Assembly: GCA_947579665.1 (NCBI GenBank)
Contig: OX388351.1
Span: 1,178,001 to 1,242,000 of the forward strand
Direction: 5' to 3'
From: Sympetrum striolatum
Taxonomy: Eukaryota > Arthropoda > Insecta > Odonata > Libellulidae
Length of the DNA stretch: 64,000 bases
The position numbers and the translations under genes were made by a program. Below are positions 23,550-36,713 of the stretch, one piece after another. The notes under the pieces are model-generated. The model made no database searches, was not told where the DNA came from, and worked only from the letters and a program-made list of their open reading frames with translations. Each line of letters opens with the position of its first letter. Position 1 is the stretch's first letter.

Positions 23550-26500
23550 TTTGAATAATTCACTTACGAAAAACATTTTACGATAATTTTTTGCGTTATA
23601 AGTGATAAGATCAAAGATATACCTATCATAAATGGTCAGGAGTGAAATTCCAAGAATATTAGTCTCAATGGTGAAATATTATAATTACGAATTTTTAATA
23701 ACTCTTTTCCAAAATATATGATAAATGTTTTATATGAACCATAAATGACTTCATTTCAATATTAAGCAAAAAAGAAAATTAGAATTGCAATCAAAAGTTT
23801 CGAAGATTATATATAATGGAAGTTGAAATAGACAGTTCAATAGAAGAATAACCTGAGTCTTTATGAATTGTAATTGATCTTATAAAAGCAGATCCCGAAT
23901 ACGACAATGAATTTAGAATAAAAATGTAGCTAAATTAATAACGGTACGTTATGTAATGAATTACAATTAGTCTCAACCACGATAGACCAAAACTGATGCA
24001 ATTAAACATGTAGAAAGCGAGGGATTTAAAATTCACCATGATTTGAATCTCGAAAAAATCGAGATCTCAATACGTCCATTGAGTTGGTATATCATAAAAT
24101 CTACTTTAAAATTAATTATTTCCACTGTAACATCGACATTTATCTTAGAATTTAGATCGTTTAAAAATTCATACATTCAATGCTAATGAAACCTCTATGT
24201 AAAACAACAAAATATTTCCACATTTCGGTAGACAGCAATCGATGCCTTCAACAGTAACTGCTACAATCGTCATATTTGAACGGATAAATGATTTGTGAAC
24301 AGACTAACTGAATCCAAACAGTCATGTCTAGGCTAAAGAGAATCTTCTGGTGATATTTTGGCTGACGAATAATTTCTGGGCCTCATACCCTAAAGCTAGT
24401 CGGTGTATTTGTGATTTTATCGAAGCGCTCGTATCCCTGTATGGCTTCGATGTAAACTGACACTGCCGCTTAATTCTCGCTAAAGCGCACAATTTAACGA
24501 CGTCGAGGGGAATCGTTTGGGACGAATTCGCGAACATCCACCATTCTCAGCGTTTATTATAGAGGCCCTCCTCTTAAACCGAATAAGAAATCCGTGGACC
24601 GAAGCATCGTTTATCTCGTGGTCTCATCCAGAGCTAAAAGGGTAGGGCCCCCTTTTCTGAAGACGTCAAAGGTGCGTGTCTGGGGAGAGAGGCTTTCATA
24701 AGGATGCGAAAGAAGGCTTTGGAGAGGAAGAAAAGATTCGACCCCATACGGGCTGAGATTGCGTGGAAGAAAGGGACTGTCGAGAATAATTTCGAGACGT
24801 CTCAAGAGTGCGAACGGCTGCGGAAGTTCGGCAGCCTCTTTGAGATGGTTGAGACGTTGTAGGTGAATACTATAAAATCAGGATCCTAGATACACAATTA
24901 TACACGTAGCTATGCGATATAAACGAAAATATGATATAAAACTCCCATATGCAAGAATCGCGTTCTTTAAGTGAATAAGATTTTCTATTAGCACAGTAAA
25001 AAGAGTATATTTAAAAAATGAATTAATAGTTTTCTAAGTAATAAATTATAAATTTCTGACAATTCCTTTAAGAAAAAGATGTTTAATTATATAATAAAAC
25101 TATTGATATGACCAATTTTAAAGCACAAACAATGTTTTCCTTTATCTTATGGTATAAAATTCCGTAGGAATGGCAAAACCTAATTTTAACTATGACGGAT
25201 TTTCGAAGGATTTCGTTATTTTTAAAGGAATTGAATTGAAGTACTACTTGTTTATAGACAAAGTGCAGAGTGATATCTCTTGAGGGACAAAATTCAACAA
25301 AAATTAATAAGATTGTTTTTAAGGCAATAAATATTTCATAAAAAAACTCACGGATTAAGTTTTTGTACTAGATATACGATGTACACTAGTATATATCCAA
25401 ATAAATCATAATATACGATAAATCTATGGAATGTAAAGAGCAAGACTAAAGAAAGAACACATTCATACAAAAGGTATTTTGAAATCTATAAGTATTATCC
25501 CGATTGTAAAAAGGTTTACTTAGATTATGAGTTACATAATAAGAAGAAAGAATTGAAGTTTAAAAGTTACAGGTAATAAGTGCGTAGTTCTGGAATTTTT
25601 AGGCATTTTCCACCATCAAATCAATCCTTAGTTCTCGGGAGCTTTTATTATTTTTAGCTCAAAACTGATCTCCATTAACGAGAAAAACGAGGGATATCGC
25701 CGTGGTATCCCTTAATTGATTCACGATTTATCATCACCAAGGCTCTTCTCATCAGGGATCGCAAAAGCTTACGGTATATGAAGACGGCTTTCGGGTAGTT
25801 AATGCCAATTTCCCAAAGACACGCCACGGTGTGCGCATGAGCTCTTAAGATGACTATATCTCCGCAAGTCAATCGACTGCTGTTCGCCCAGGGTCTAAAG
25901 AGAAAGGGTTTAGAGAGGCTTTGAGAGGCCCTTGGGAAAGGGGAGAGACTAACTGAGGATGGCCCCGTCAAAGATCAAATGGCGCCACGTAACCCACTAT
26001 GAATACTTCGTGGAATGTCAAACCCTGGGACACCCTGAGGAAAATGTACGAGCTCGTTACACTTGGAACCAAAGCTGTGCAGGGCTTTCGGAGAATGCGA
26101 AAGACAAACGGAGTCCACAATTTCAAGTTTTTGGTGGATCGTGCACGCCGATGAAGAAAATATCGCTAACCCATTATTTTAAAGCAAATAATTATCATTA
26201 TTCGAAGAACTTTCCTGTACTAGCCCCATTACCATGGTCTAAAAACGGAGTAGAGTGTAAGACGAGGCTGGTAAAGGATTGGTGATAAGGAATGTGCTTT
26301 TCTTTTTCATTCCAGTTACAAATTGCTACAAAGCAAAGCCACACCAAGATAAATTTATTTAGCTCCACCTCTAACCGTGACTAAAATTCTCTAATTTGCT
26401 TTTTGAGAACGAAATCAAGGGCAAAATACTTAATGAATATTAGAAGAAGACTACGGTGGAATGAAAATTGATATATACGAAATAAAATATCGTGATATGA

Positions 26501-27020
26501 GATTAAAATCAATACAAAATGCAACTAATGCAATTGAACATAAAAATCGCCCTGCCTCTGAGGACGACCACTGCAGTGGGGGAAATTTTACTGTCATTGC
26601 AGCAATAACCGAAATGTATCTTTTATCGCTCACGGCTGAATAAAAAGGAATAACAAGAGGTGCAGAAATTCATGACATATGATGTATTTACGTTAGCAAA
26701 CATATCTTAAAGTAAAATGTCAGGCAAAATTTTTCGGCTCCGTTGTTTTGATTGTTTTGGTCTCTTACTTAGTAAGCGATAAATACGACGGAATAAAAGC
26801 AAAGTGGATATTTTGATCTAATAATAAGATTAGAACATTCAACAAAGTATTGATTGTGAATAGCATTCCCCCATTTTTGTCCTAAATTCATATTATTCAT
26901 ACTACATATCTTACTTATCTCCAAATTACCATCTTAAATAAATATACGGAATTTGGACGGAGAAAATGACAAACATTTTGTACAGTGTGTGTCTTGCCTA
27001 CGTCGATAACTGGATTTGTT
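23550..27020. other. noncoding stretch with two GC-richer patches
   Basis: The patches at about 24330-24860 and 25660-26120 are richer in G and C and hold frames of 60-108 codons, including the 108-codon frame at 25959-26285. I see no motif or splice pattern that supports coding. The remainder is AT-rich. Confidence 0.45.
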
Positions 27021-27023
27021 CAT

Positions 27024-27214
27024 AAATTTATTTATTTTTTATTTATTTATCAATCCCTCACAAACAGCGAGAATCCAATTTACGGTGAAGTAATAACAGT
27101 ATACAAATGTCCATTCCCTAACCAGAAAAATCTGGATAGCCGGGATTCGAACCCGGGACCTTAGCGTTGGAGCATTATCATGTAGGTATGCTGACAACGC
27201 CACCGCAGCCGGTG
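27024..27214 (-). mobile_element. tRNA-derived SINE
   Basis: Read on the minus strand, it starts near CACCGGCTGCGGTGGCG. It then has a tRNA-like head ending in a perfect T-arm, CCGGGTTCGAATCCCGG (with the GGTTCGAATCC B box), then about 90 unrelated bases. It finishes in an A-rich tail, GATAAATAAATAAAAAATAAATAAA. This head-body-tail order is diagnostic of a SINE transcribed by RNA polymerase III and mobilised by a LINE. The D and anticodon arms do not fold well, so it is not a tRNA gene. Flanking duplications are not convincing in such AT-rich DNA. Confidence 0.85.
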
Positions 27215-28704
27215 AATAAATGAATGTTTGTGGGGATTTTCAAATTAAAAAAATCTCTTGGTACATACGTTCTTCTGCACTCCAGTTCCTTATTTAGTAC
27301 AGTTTTTTTCCTCTGACGACTGACCTTTATATCAACCAAGATCTCTGTACCTGTCATCCTCTTAGTGGTCCTGCATTCTTCCTTTCATTTTATCCCTTAG
27401 ATCTCCATCCCAACAGATGCTTCCTCCTTTATTTCCTCAATCTAAACCTTATCCTCAATACTTCCTCAAGTATTTTCAGACCCACTCACTTTCCCCAATA
27501 TGCGCCTCACCTATATCAGAAGTGGTTTCCTTTGATTTTCCACTTCCTTGAGCTTTAACTATCTATTAGTAACATTATTATTAGGTGATTTTGCTTCGTA
27601 ATCAATTGATATTTTGATAACAATACATTTCATTATTTTTTCCAAGTTATATTTATGCTAACTTACATCGGGAAATTGAAACTAAGACGAATTCTGTCAG
27701 TATTTACATTACTTTTGTATTTATGATTTCCAACGATTTGATAAATTATATTTCAATAACATTATTGAATATTATCACACCCCTAGATGTGGTAACATCG
27801 GGAAATCGATATTTCAATATATCTAATTAATTTAATAATTAAGTAACTAATCTCCCGGCCCCAAGTAATAATTGGGAAATATGTACAGGTTATTATTATT
27901 TAGACCAAGGAAGTACTTCTTATTAAGTAGAAATTTCAGCAAATGGAAAAAAGAAAAAGAATGTAAAAGGGATGAAAGGTTAATTAAGAAGTTTATAGAA
28001 AATATTTATGATATTGCGAATATTAAATAAGTTACTTTACAGTGATTACTAAATTATTTCATTCAGATTAGAAATAAATACACATTTTGGAACAGCTGTG
28101 TTGAATTGAGAGTATTTTCGTAATTTATTCAATAATTTCGTATTCAATTGAGAACAAGTAAGTGACTCAAAACTTTAATACACGCATGATCTCTGTGACC
28201 CGATATTTAGAAGATTACGAATCGAAATTAGTATGTTTTTATAGACATTTTATTAAGTATTAATCAATACTTTATCATTCCACTCGCATGTTATTTATGC
28301 TCTAATTGAAAAGTGTGTCCTATCGTAGTTATGAAAATAGATGAGGAGGTTCTAGTTTGTCTATATTTCAGGTGTGTACTTAATACATTAAAATAAAGAT
28401 ATAAATGAGTAAATACTGCTTATACGTACCATTGCAATCAACAAGTATCATGAATTTTTTCTTCTATATATATTAACATATCGTTGTAGGAATACAGATC
28501 TAATTTAAATTATCTGTAAATAAGTATAAGGAAAGTATTACGGAAAGATTTTATTTCGTTAGAAGAATGAGTTAAAACGAATACTTATAATGGGTATTAA
28601 CACAAATAAGAGTAAGTAAACTTTACAAACCTTTACAAGCAAGAGATCGCTGTATTCCCATAGCTATCGTCTTAATTTTGAATAAACAAAAACTTCCGAC
28701 CATT
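27215..28704. other. AT-rich noncoding stretch
   Basis: No gene or element was recognised between the SINE and the LINE fragment. Confidence 0.55.
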
Positions 28705-29301
28705 GCAAGTATTTATGAGTCACATTTGATAAAACCTTAACTGGGAAAGACATATTAATTTAATCGTAGCGAAGGCGTTCAAAATGTTGTATTACGTGAT
28801 GAGGAATTTTAAGTGATATAGCCGAAAAGCAAAAGAACAGGGTTGTATGTCACTCGTAAGACCCAATTCTTAAATATGCAACTACCATGCGGGATCCGTA
28901 TCAATATTGTCCAATAAAGAAAATAGAAAAAGTCCGGAGAAAAGCAGCTCGATACGTAATGGGAAGATTCAGAAAAACGGACAGTGTCACCGATATGTTA
29001 AAGTTTCCTGGATTTGATACATTAGATAAAAGAAGAACATTAATAGACTAGGTTGCATTTACAATATTGTTGCAGTTACGGATGGGTGGGATGGTTTGAA
29101 AAGTTCAATCGAGAAGCCGGAATCCTCGGTAAAGGCTGTCGTGAATTTCAAATTAAACCTCGAAGGCAAAGAACGGACATAGCTAAGTTTTATTTTCTCA
29201 ATAGAGGTATTTCTGAGTGGAATAAGTTACCTGGATCACTCTTAAGGCCTGAAAATAAAAAAATCTTTCAAAAAGAAATGTTAAATCTTAACGTTATGTT
29301 A
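28705..29301 (+). mobile_element. CR1/Jockey-like LINE, C-terminal reverse transcriptase fragment
   Basis: Successive frames give YL-stop-VTFDKTL, a frameshift, then NWERHINLIVAKAFKMLYYV, a stop, YSRKAKEQG and MSLVRPILKYATTMRDPYQY. Next comes KVRRKAARYVMGRF, DSVTDMLKFPGFDTLDKRR, a stop, and finally FYFLNRGISEWNKLPGSLL near the true C terminus, ending at 29301. These are the thumb and C-terminal hallmarks of non-LTR retrotransposons (LVRP-LEYA--WDP, RRAARFV, FF-R-I-EWN-LP). Several stops and frameshifts show a dead, 5'-truncated copy. Clade assignment within the CR1/Jockey group is uncertain. Confidence 0.88.
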
Positions 29302-32300
29302 TAGTCATGTTGTGAAATACTGTGTAATTTGAAGTTTTAATTTAGGGACATCTGGTGTAGCAAAGGATTGCTTGACGGTGGGATTCTAACCCGGTGACCG
29401 ATATGGTAGCCGAGGCCAGTCATGGACCTCGAAAAAATCCAGTAAAACAGTTTCAAATATTAAATATTGTGTGTGCGTTACTTAGTTTTTAATCAAGTAT
29501 AATACATGTATGTAATCATCCTCTTGGAATTCTAAGTTTACCATGCGTGTTTTTAATTTAATTATGTTTAACCGGTATAAATGTATCTATGTAGAAAAAG
29601 AAGTCAACAGGATTACAGCCTACCTGCAGTTCATGCTTTAGTAATAATAAATAACGTTATATCAGTAGTAATAACAAAATATTTTAAATCAAATTGCTGT
29701 CGAGCATCAGCGTAAAAAATCTTTATCAAATATAGTTTACTATCGATCCATTTGCTGACGCACCTTTTTCTTATAAAATTTACTCTCCGAAGCTCTTTTC
29801 ATCGCCTTCTAATGACGGAACCCTTCTTCAATTTCATCTCCTCTTTCTTCCGTGTTTTCTCACCGCTCTTCCTCCTTTCTCAAGATAAGCTTCATCTACT
29901 TTCCTCTCGCCATATTTCTTCAATCAATATCCTCTCTTCTCCCTGAATATTAATTACTTTCTCATTTATTTTCCGCCTATCCAAGCAGCCTTTTATAATG
30001 CAAGCTTAAATCTCCAACTTTTCCTTGTTTTCCTCATTCCCATGCAACATGAACCACTGAATACTCCTACGGTCTTCAAGCCTTGTGTTTCTTCTACGAA
30101 GCAATTTATGTTAGCTAAAGCTGCAAGGAAATTATGCCTCTTGCTTCGTTTGTAAATCGTTTAAAAATACTCCGATTAGTAAAGAGGAAGTGAGGTGTAA
30201 ATTATAGGTACTGAATGATCTGTATGTTATTTGATTTAATTATATTAATAATGTTAGATTTTATAATTATTAATATCTTTAATATAATTTGTGACTCGTA
30301 CTTCGGTTGGATAAACCCCCCATTGACCATACTTGTACCTGAATACTTTTACGTTCTTCATAATATAGCTTTTATATTGTGTATGAATCGTCGGATTCAT
30401 ACAGAATACAAAAGTTATGCAAATATTGTTCTAAGGTTATATAATAATACTTAAAATGAACAGGGCTCTTAATCAAACTACGAGACTAATCGTTGATCTT
30501 AAATGACGTCCGTTTGAAGTCTACTTACATAGCAAACAGCAACAAATGAAAAACGCTGCAACAACAGCAAAACTTAGGCCTGCCTAGTTACTCTAATATA
30601 ATTTTGAAGGAAGAGATAATAATTTTGAAAGGATAGCACGGAGCAATTTTTAAGAAATATGGCTATATCGTGGCTCGACCAAAGAAAGTCATAGCCTAGG
30701 CGAATCAAAACAAAGAGTATTGCCACTGGATGGATATATTACGATCATCTACCCTCTTGTAAATAGTTGCAGTTCTGTAGCTTACAATTTGTAAACCGAT
30801 ATTTAAAATAGTTATAATAATATATAGATAAAATATTACAGAAATACTCGGTGTTCTCCTAATAAAATGAAATTCAAAGAATATCCGCTATATTTGGTTA
30901 TTAATGATTCGCAATCACCGGAAAGTAAATATTGAATTATCAAATTTCATAAATACCGCATCAAACCGATTAATATTTAACTGGGCTCCATTTATGTAAT
31001 TTTAATTGGACGTATTTGACAAAATTTGCTGTAGAGACGACAAAAATAAAAAGTATGTCCCATCAGTCGCACTAATAATGAGCCTTCTACTAAAGTATTC
31101 TTAGCCATAAAAATAAAACCAAAAATTGTATGATTGGTAATTAATTGGTAATACTATAAAATATTGATACATATATGAAATGAAATTTCAATTGGCGACT
31201 CACCAAATCTCCTAATTTAAAAGGTGATTTCTGCTAATTATAAACAGAGTGGTCCAAAGTAATATTTACCTGGAAAAGAGAATTTGATTTCATCTGAACA
31301 TAATCCTGTACTTTAATTATATTTTTACATTAGATGACACAGTTTAATATTAATTGAGAGAAGAGCTGATTTGTGGATGTTAACTGAAATTTAAGATGGA
31401 AATATAAGGCCAAAAGTTATCACTTTGTCCAAATTTTGTAAAAAACATAAATATCGGACATGGATTTACAATATTTAGGGTTTTGTACAAACGTTATGTG
31501 AAAAACAGGAATGAGAAATTCTCATTTTTCCGAAAAAAATCGGATTTGTAGAAAAAAAACAGGTTTAAAGCATTAGCTTACCTGACATAGCTACCCCCCA
31601 AAGATAAGCTATTTCATGGGTAATGGATTTTAGCTTTCGGATCATCGCGTAATGCATATAGTAATAATCTAATGAAATTGAAATTTAAAAAGTAACATTA
31701 TGTTTTGTAAACGATTAGTTAAGTGAATAGGTGATGCATATAGCGTACTTATCCAGAAGAGGAATAGCGCTGTTATGTTTTTAGGAGTTAATACGATAAA
31801 ATATATAAACAAATTTTTAAAGGCACCTTTCATGGAACAATTGAATGCATCTTTTTTATGAAAAACCTCTTCACTCTTTGAAAATAAAAGTTCATCTTCG
31901 ATGATAGTGCTTCAGTAATAGGAGATCTTATCTAGGAGGCTTATCAGAAAAATTAAATAATTATTTTGAAAGAGACAGTGATCAAACTATGAAAACTAAT
32001 GAAAGAACTATCAAATCGGATTAAGACCTAAGTGACTCTCTACGAAAATCCCCAACAAACGGGTGAATCGAGGGAAGAATTAACAGTGACCGGTGATGCT
32101 TCACGCAGATTGCCGTCACCAAATGGCCCTCAAATCACTTTGAGGTCTCCGGTTGGTGTAATAAAGAGCGAAATCAGATTCGCCATTGTCGCGTGGCCAC
32201 GTTCTCGATGAGTCCCAAGTCACGTGAGTGGATTAGTCCCCCTGCAAGGACAGACATGGAAGTATGGGAAACCGTTTTCACGAAGGATCTGTTAAAAGGG

Positions 32301-32643
32301 TGGAATATTGGCTTTCTGACGACGAAAAGACGTGAAAAATATTACAGGTGTTGAAAGAGAAAAAGAGTTTAAAGAAGATTCTAAGAAAGGGAGATTTTGA
32401 GGTATCGTGATGACAGGCAGGGATATAGAGATACTGTTAGTCATATTCACGAACTTAGAAAGTATCAGGTCATATTCTAGAGTTCTCTATTCCTGCAAGA
32501 AACCAGAAATTGACGATGGACGATGCTTTATAAAATTGGTCTGTTTTTAATTAGTGGCATATGATTTAAAGTAATTATGAGTAATATATTACATTAAAAT
32601 ATTATAAATAACATAGTAAAAATATATAAATAAATTATATTAC

Positions 32644-32647
<4 letters not shown>

Positions 32648-32674
<27 letters not shown>
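32648..32674 (+). repeat. (TA)n microsatellite
   Basis: An uninterrupted run of about 13 TA units lies inside a 130-bp stretch that is almost pure A and T. Confidence 0.95.
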
Positions 32675-32681
<7 letters not shown>

Positions 32682-34520
32682 TATTATACATAATATAATA
32701 AAAATAAATATAAATCTTCAAAATATATTCTTTCTTGGTGTTTTTCCTACAAACATGATGACTGAAGATTTGGCCGGTACAAATATGTTCACCCGGACAT
32801 CTATACAGAGACATAATTTGAATTGCAATTCACAATCAGGGTTACATATTCAAAATAAATATTTCGCAAGGGTTGCATGTTTTTCACAATTGAGAATCAT
32901 AGAATTTGGATGAATAATCAAAGGAAATAATCGGGAAAAGACCGTTTAAATAACGGAAAGGATATGATACTGGAATTAACTATTTCCATTAGCTGAGGAT
33001 TCATCACATTTATCTCTCAAGATTCAATCAAAAAGATAGGTATCTTGAAACACATTAATATCTGTTTAAAGTGCAAAAATGGCTAAAGGTTGTAGCTTTG
33101 TTTGCCTAGGGGTATCTAATTGCGGAATATGGGAGGGGGGAGAAAATTCATGCACTTCTTCTAAAAACTTATTTTCCCATAATTCATGAAGCAAGTTAAA
33201 GCTCACTCTTTCTTCTTCTTCCTTCAAACGAATTATCGTACTTAAGTAATAGATGCCTTAATACGGAAAAATACTGAAAATGTCTTGGCTATAACTAAAG
33301 TTCTTTCCAGCCGTATATAAAATTAAGAAATTTTCTCTTGCAACGGTTTAAATACAAATGATAATAATTCAAATAGATTGTTTTGAAGTTAATAATTTCT
33401 CTGTGTATAAAGATTACAAAGCATTTTCCAGAAAAAGGAAACGTCCATTCAAGCAGAAGCATTACCTAAACTTTTTGCACCTGAAACTTATGTCTTTCCC
33501 TGACTTCTGCTTATCGGGAAGACGGAACAGTGAACACAAAACGAATCGAAACGTGCAACAATCTCAAAAGAAGTATTCCGTTATAGTCAGTTAGACAAAG
33601 AAATGGAAGTTGGGCAAGGATTCCTGGATTTCGACTTGTCGTTCGTTCGTAGAGAATGGTGCTCGCCATTCGTGGTGCAAAGCAAGCGATGGTGCTCTAT
33701 TTAGCGTCGCATCAATCTGTGCGCGCCAAAGGCAATTCCGTTCGGCCCATTCCCACTCCACTTCGCGCACCATTTGCCCTTTCTCAATACCATAACAGCG
33801 CACAAATAGAATACGAAAACCTGGAGTATATTGATGTGCAGTAGTTTTCAGCGATTTTCAAAATTTGGCACTGATAAGGAGGAAGAGAAAATAACATATT
33901 AGCAAAAGTGCATATAATCATTTCTAAAACAGAAGGTAATAAGAACATTTTTTGACAGCTAAAGGTATATTTTGTGACTTATTTAAAAACAGAAGGTAGT
34001 TTAGGAAATTTAGATCTGATAAAGATGAGAGAGGGGACGTCTATAACGTAGGAAATGGCCTTGAGGATTCCCCAGCGTGAGAAAGGATCGCAGAAGGAAA
34101 TCAATAAAATCAACACCTCATCGGCTAATGACAAATGAGGGTACGGATTCCAGTCACTTTTTGTCATCAACGTGGAGCAATAAATTTCTCATTCCAATCG
34201 CAGATGGCGTAACGGTACTCATATTCAAATTAATGGAAATGGAAATATATCTATGAAGTATTTTAAAGTAAACATATTACGATGGTTCCGTGCTTCCTGC
34301 ACTCGAATTCTACTATAATAACTATTAGCCAAAGTCTCTTCCAATAATTAGAAATCGTTATTCTGAAATTATGATAACAGGCATGTGACCAATATTCAAC
34401 GACACTAATTTGAAGCCATCAAGAATATATGTATATGATATACTTGGTGTATTAGAGACATGAATTTCAATGCAAGTCAAAGGGGCAACATAATTATAAG
34501 CTTATTTAGTAATTGTAATG

Positions 34521-34585
34521 CCTAGCTGAATATATTTTACCCCATTATAATTTACAATGACATCATTGTAGTTTTATCAGCTAGG
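34521..34585. repeat. nested 65-bp foldback
   Basis: The outer arms CCTAGCTGA (34521-34529) and TCAGCTAGG (34577-34585) are exact reverse complements. They enclose a second hairpin, TACAATGA-CA-TCATTGTA (34553-34570). It could form a two-step stem. There is no flanking duplication, and its role is unknown. Confidence 0.5.
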
Positions 34586-36170
34586 TAAAAATGTAACAAA
34601 TATTAGGCGAACAGACATGTCAAATTCTTATTTTCCAACTGTTAAAACATTAATATTTAAAAATTTTGTAACTGTAATTTACAATTTAATTTCACCGAAT
34701 GATATTCAGTTTTTTGAATTCACAGTATTAACAGAAGAAGTAGTAACTTTAAAAGAGCGTCCATCTGCTTGTCTATTGAATTGAAAACTGTCAGACTTGT
34801 CGCGCGGGCAACCATTCCAAGGCGAATGTCGCTTTCATGTTTGAGCACATACGGATCACATATTCAGCTGAAGATCTCTTTCATTTATTCTTACTTCAAT
34901 ATATACTCCGAGATTTAAAATTGCCAAACAATTGGAATGCTACTATGTGCTTACGCGATACATTATTGTTGAGCATGGATTTTTAATGAAACATTAGTCA
35001 AGATAATATCGAGATAGCCTATGAAATTAATTCCATCTTAAAGTGTGTCACTATTACTATCAACGAACCTTGAGAAGCTAGGTGGAGGCAACCTATGACA
35101 AGTTTCTGACTAGAGTAAAATAACATAACATAAATAATTTTATGTCCTTGTACTTACATTTACTTCGGATTATTTAAGTCATATTTTGCTTTGTCTTAAT
35201 TATAGTGTCTCGACGCGCATAGAAAAAAATTCCACGTATTTATATGCAATCAATACCTTATTATAAATTCGATATTATTATAAATATATTTTCATGCAAC
35301 TGAAAACTAAAATACGGTATTCGTAACATCATAACTGCATATTATCTGACTTCCGTAAACTTTAATTTAGTAGCAAACGGCTCGTAGAAGTGAGAGTTTG
35401 AAATTTCTGAGTTATAGTTACGAAATAAATACATAATTTGAATCTCCAACATAACTAATGAGGAAACAAAAATTGAAAATTCCGCAGAATAAAAGCGGAA
35501 GACTTATGTATTAAAAAAGAGACGGAGAAATATTGGAAAGGATATCGAAAAAGAAGGATGAAGAGTCCCCTGAGTAATAAATGAACGACTCGGAATTGAT
35601 TGAGCGAAATTGAACCTCAGGACGACATGGGCGATTAAGATGATGGATTTTAACACCGGACGAAGGTAAAATTTCTAATTTAACCCCAATGTGGAACAGA
35701 TAGGTGAAACTAGGTTGGCAAGTACAGATTGGAACATATTACTACTCCTTTAGACTATGTGGTAGGTTTAATCCTACACCCATCATTTTTACTGGAAAAA
35801 CAAATGCCAAATGAAATATTCCTCCATATGGTCAAATGCCCAATGAGGATAGTGAAATAAAGTTCTAATTACTATCAACTATTATTTTTTACTATTTGAA
35901 AGAATAAAAAATTTTTGAATTTGATATTTAAAATTATTTTGTAACAAGCATTATAACACACACCGTAAACAAATAGTATACCAATCTAAAACAAATAAAC
36001 AAGTACTAAATTAGTATTAAACTAACAAAATAACTTAACTCATATTAAAATTAACATCTGGAACGTTTATAGATACTTATGATGGAAAACTTTTATATTA
36101 AACGACTTCGTAGGAAAGGAGTTGGAGCTGAGAGTGTCGTTGGAATGAGCGTCGGTTAAGAGGGCGTCGG

Positions 36171-36174
36171 TTAA
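36171..36174. repeat. TTAA target duplication, left
   Basis: TTAA directly outside the left end of the piggyBac-type MITE, matched by TTAA at 36710-36713. Confidence 0.88.
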
Positions 36175-36709
36175 CCCTCCGTTACTCGCGCGGGGTGCTC
36201 CTGACACCCCAGCTTCTACTCTAAATCGTATCTTCTTTGGAGTTTCTGTCTATGACTTCTCCTTTTCAGTAGCTTGAATGGGGTATGTTTGCTACAGTTT
36301 TCCAGAAAATCTTCAGTTTCCCTTGGATTTTTCTCGAGTTAAGAGGTGTTTTGTGTTACAGTGCGACCGTGCGACGCGGACGATCACTTCTATATTGGCG
36401 TATTGCGTACAGCCTTTTCATATCTCTGTAAAAATATCTTGCTTAGAGCTCTAGATAACTGTATTTATACTGTCGAGCAATATCCTGAAAGTAATCAATC
36501 AGTTTCCGCAATGTATTTACGAAGTAGACGGTCTGACGGAGTGAACATTTTAGTGAAAAAACTACAAAAATATTGTCAAAACGTATTCTTTTTGCAAATT
36601 AATAAGAAATATAGTTAAAACAGGCAATCACACCAGAGACTGTCATGGGGTGTCAGGAACACCCCGCACGAGTAACGACGTAGCAAAAATTCGCGCTAGT
36701 AACGGAATG
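36175..36709. mobile_element. piggyBac-type MITE in TTAA
   Basis: A 535-bp element lies between TTAA duplications. The left end reads CCCTCCGTTACTCGCGC and passes straight into the subterminal palindrome GGGGTGCTCCTGACACCCC. The right end, on the minus strand, reads CATTCCGTTACTAGCGC, then about 27 extra bases, then GGGGTGTTCCTGACACCCC. Short tip repeats, a 19-bp subterminal inverted repeat, and a short spacer on one side with a longer spacer on the other are the known layout of piggyBac ends. The interior has one 90-codon frame (36346-36618) with no transposase motif, so the copy is nonautonomous. Kolobok elements also use TTAA, but the asymmetric spacer favours piggyBac. Confidence 0.85.
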
Positions 36710-36713
36710 TTAA
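36710..36713. repeat. TTAA target duplication, right
   Basis: Second TTAA of the pair flanking the piggyBac-type element. Confidence 0.88.

Larger units (their letters stand above)
29302..36155. other. long noncoding stretch
   Basis: No gene was recognised. Features inside are a tRNA-B-box-like word on the minus strand near 29378-29396 (too little for a SINE call), the (AT)n tract at 32648-32674, a nested foldback at 34521-34585, and GC-richer patches at about 32060-32300 and 33600-33800. All frames are below 85 codons and without motifs. Confidence 0.5.

Noticed and set aside
27130..27214. Functional tRNA gene on the minus strand
   Set aside because: Only the T-arm is intact. The D and anticodon arms do not fold, and the A-rich tail and body mark a SINE.
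29375..29400. Another tRNA B-box-like word (GGTTAGAATCC on the minus strand)
   Set aside because: No A box, body or tail could be seen around it. It is too short to support a SINE call.
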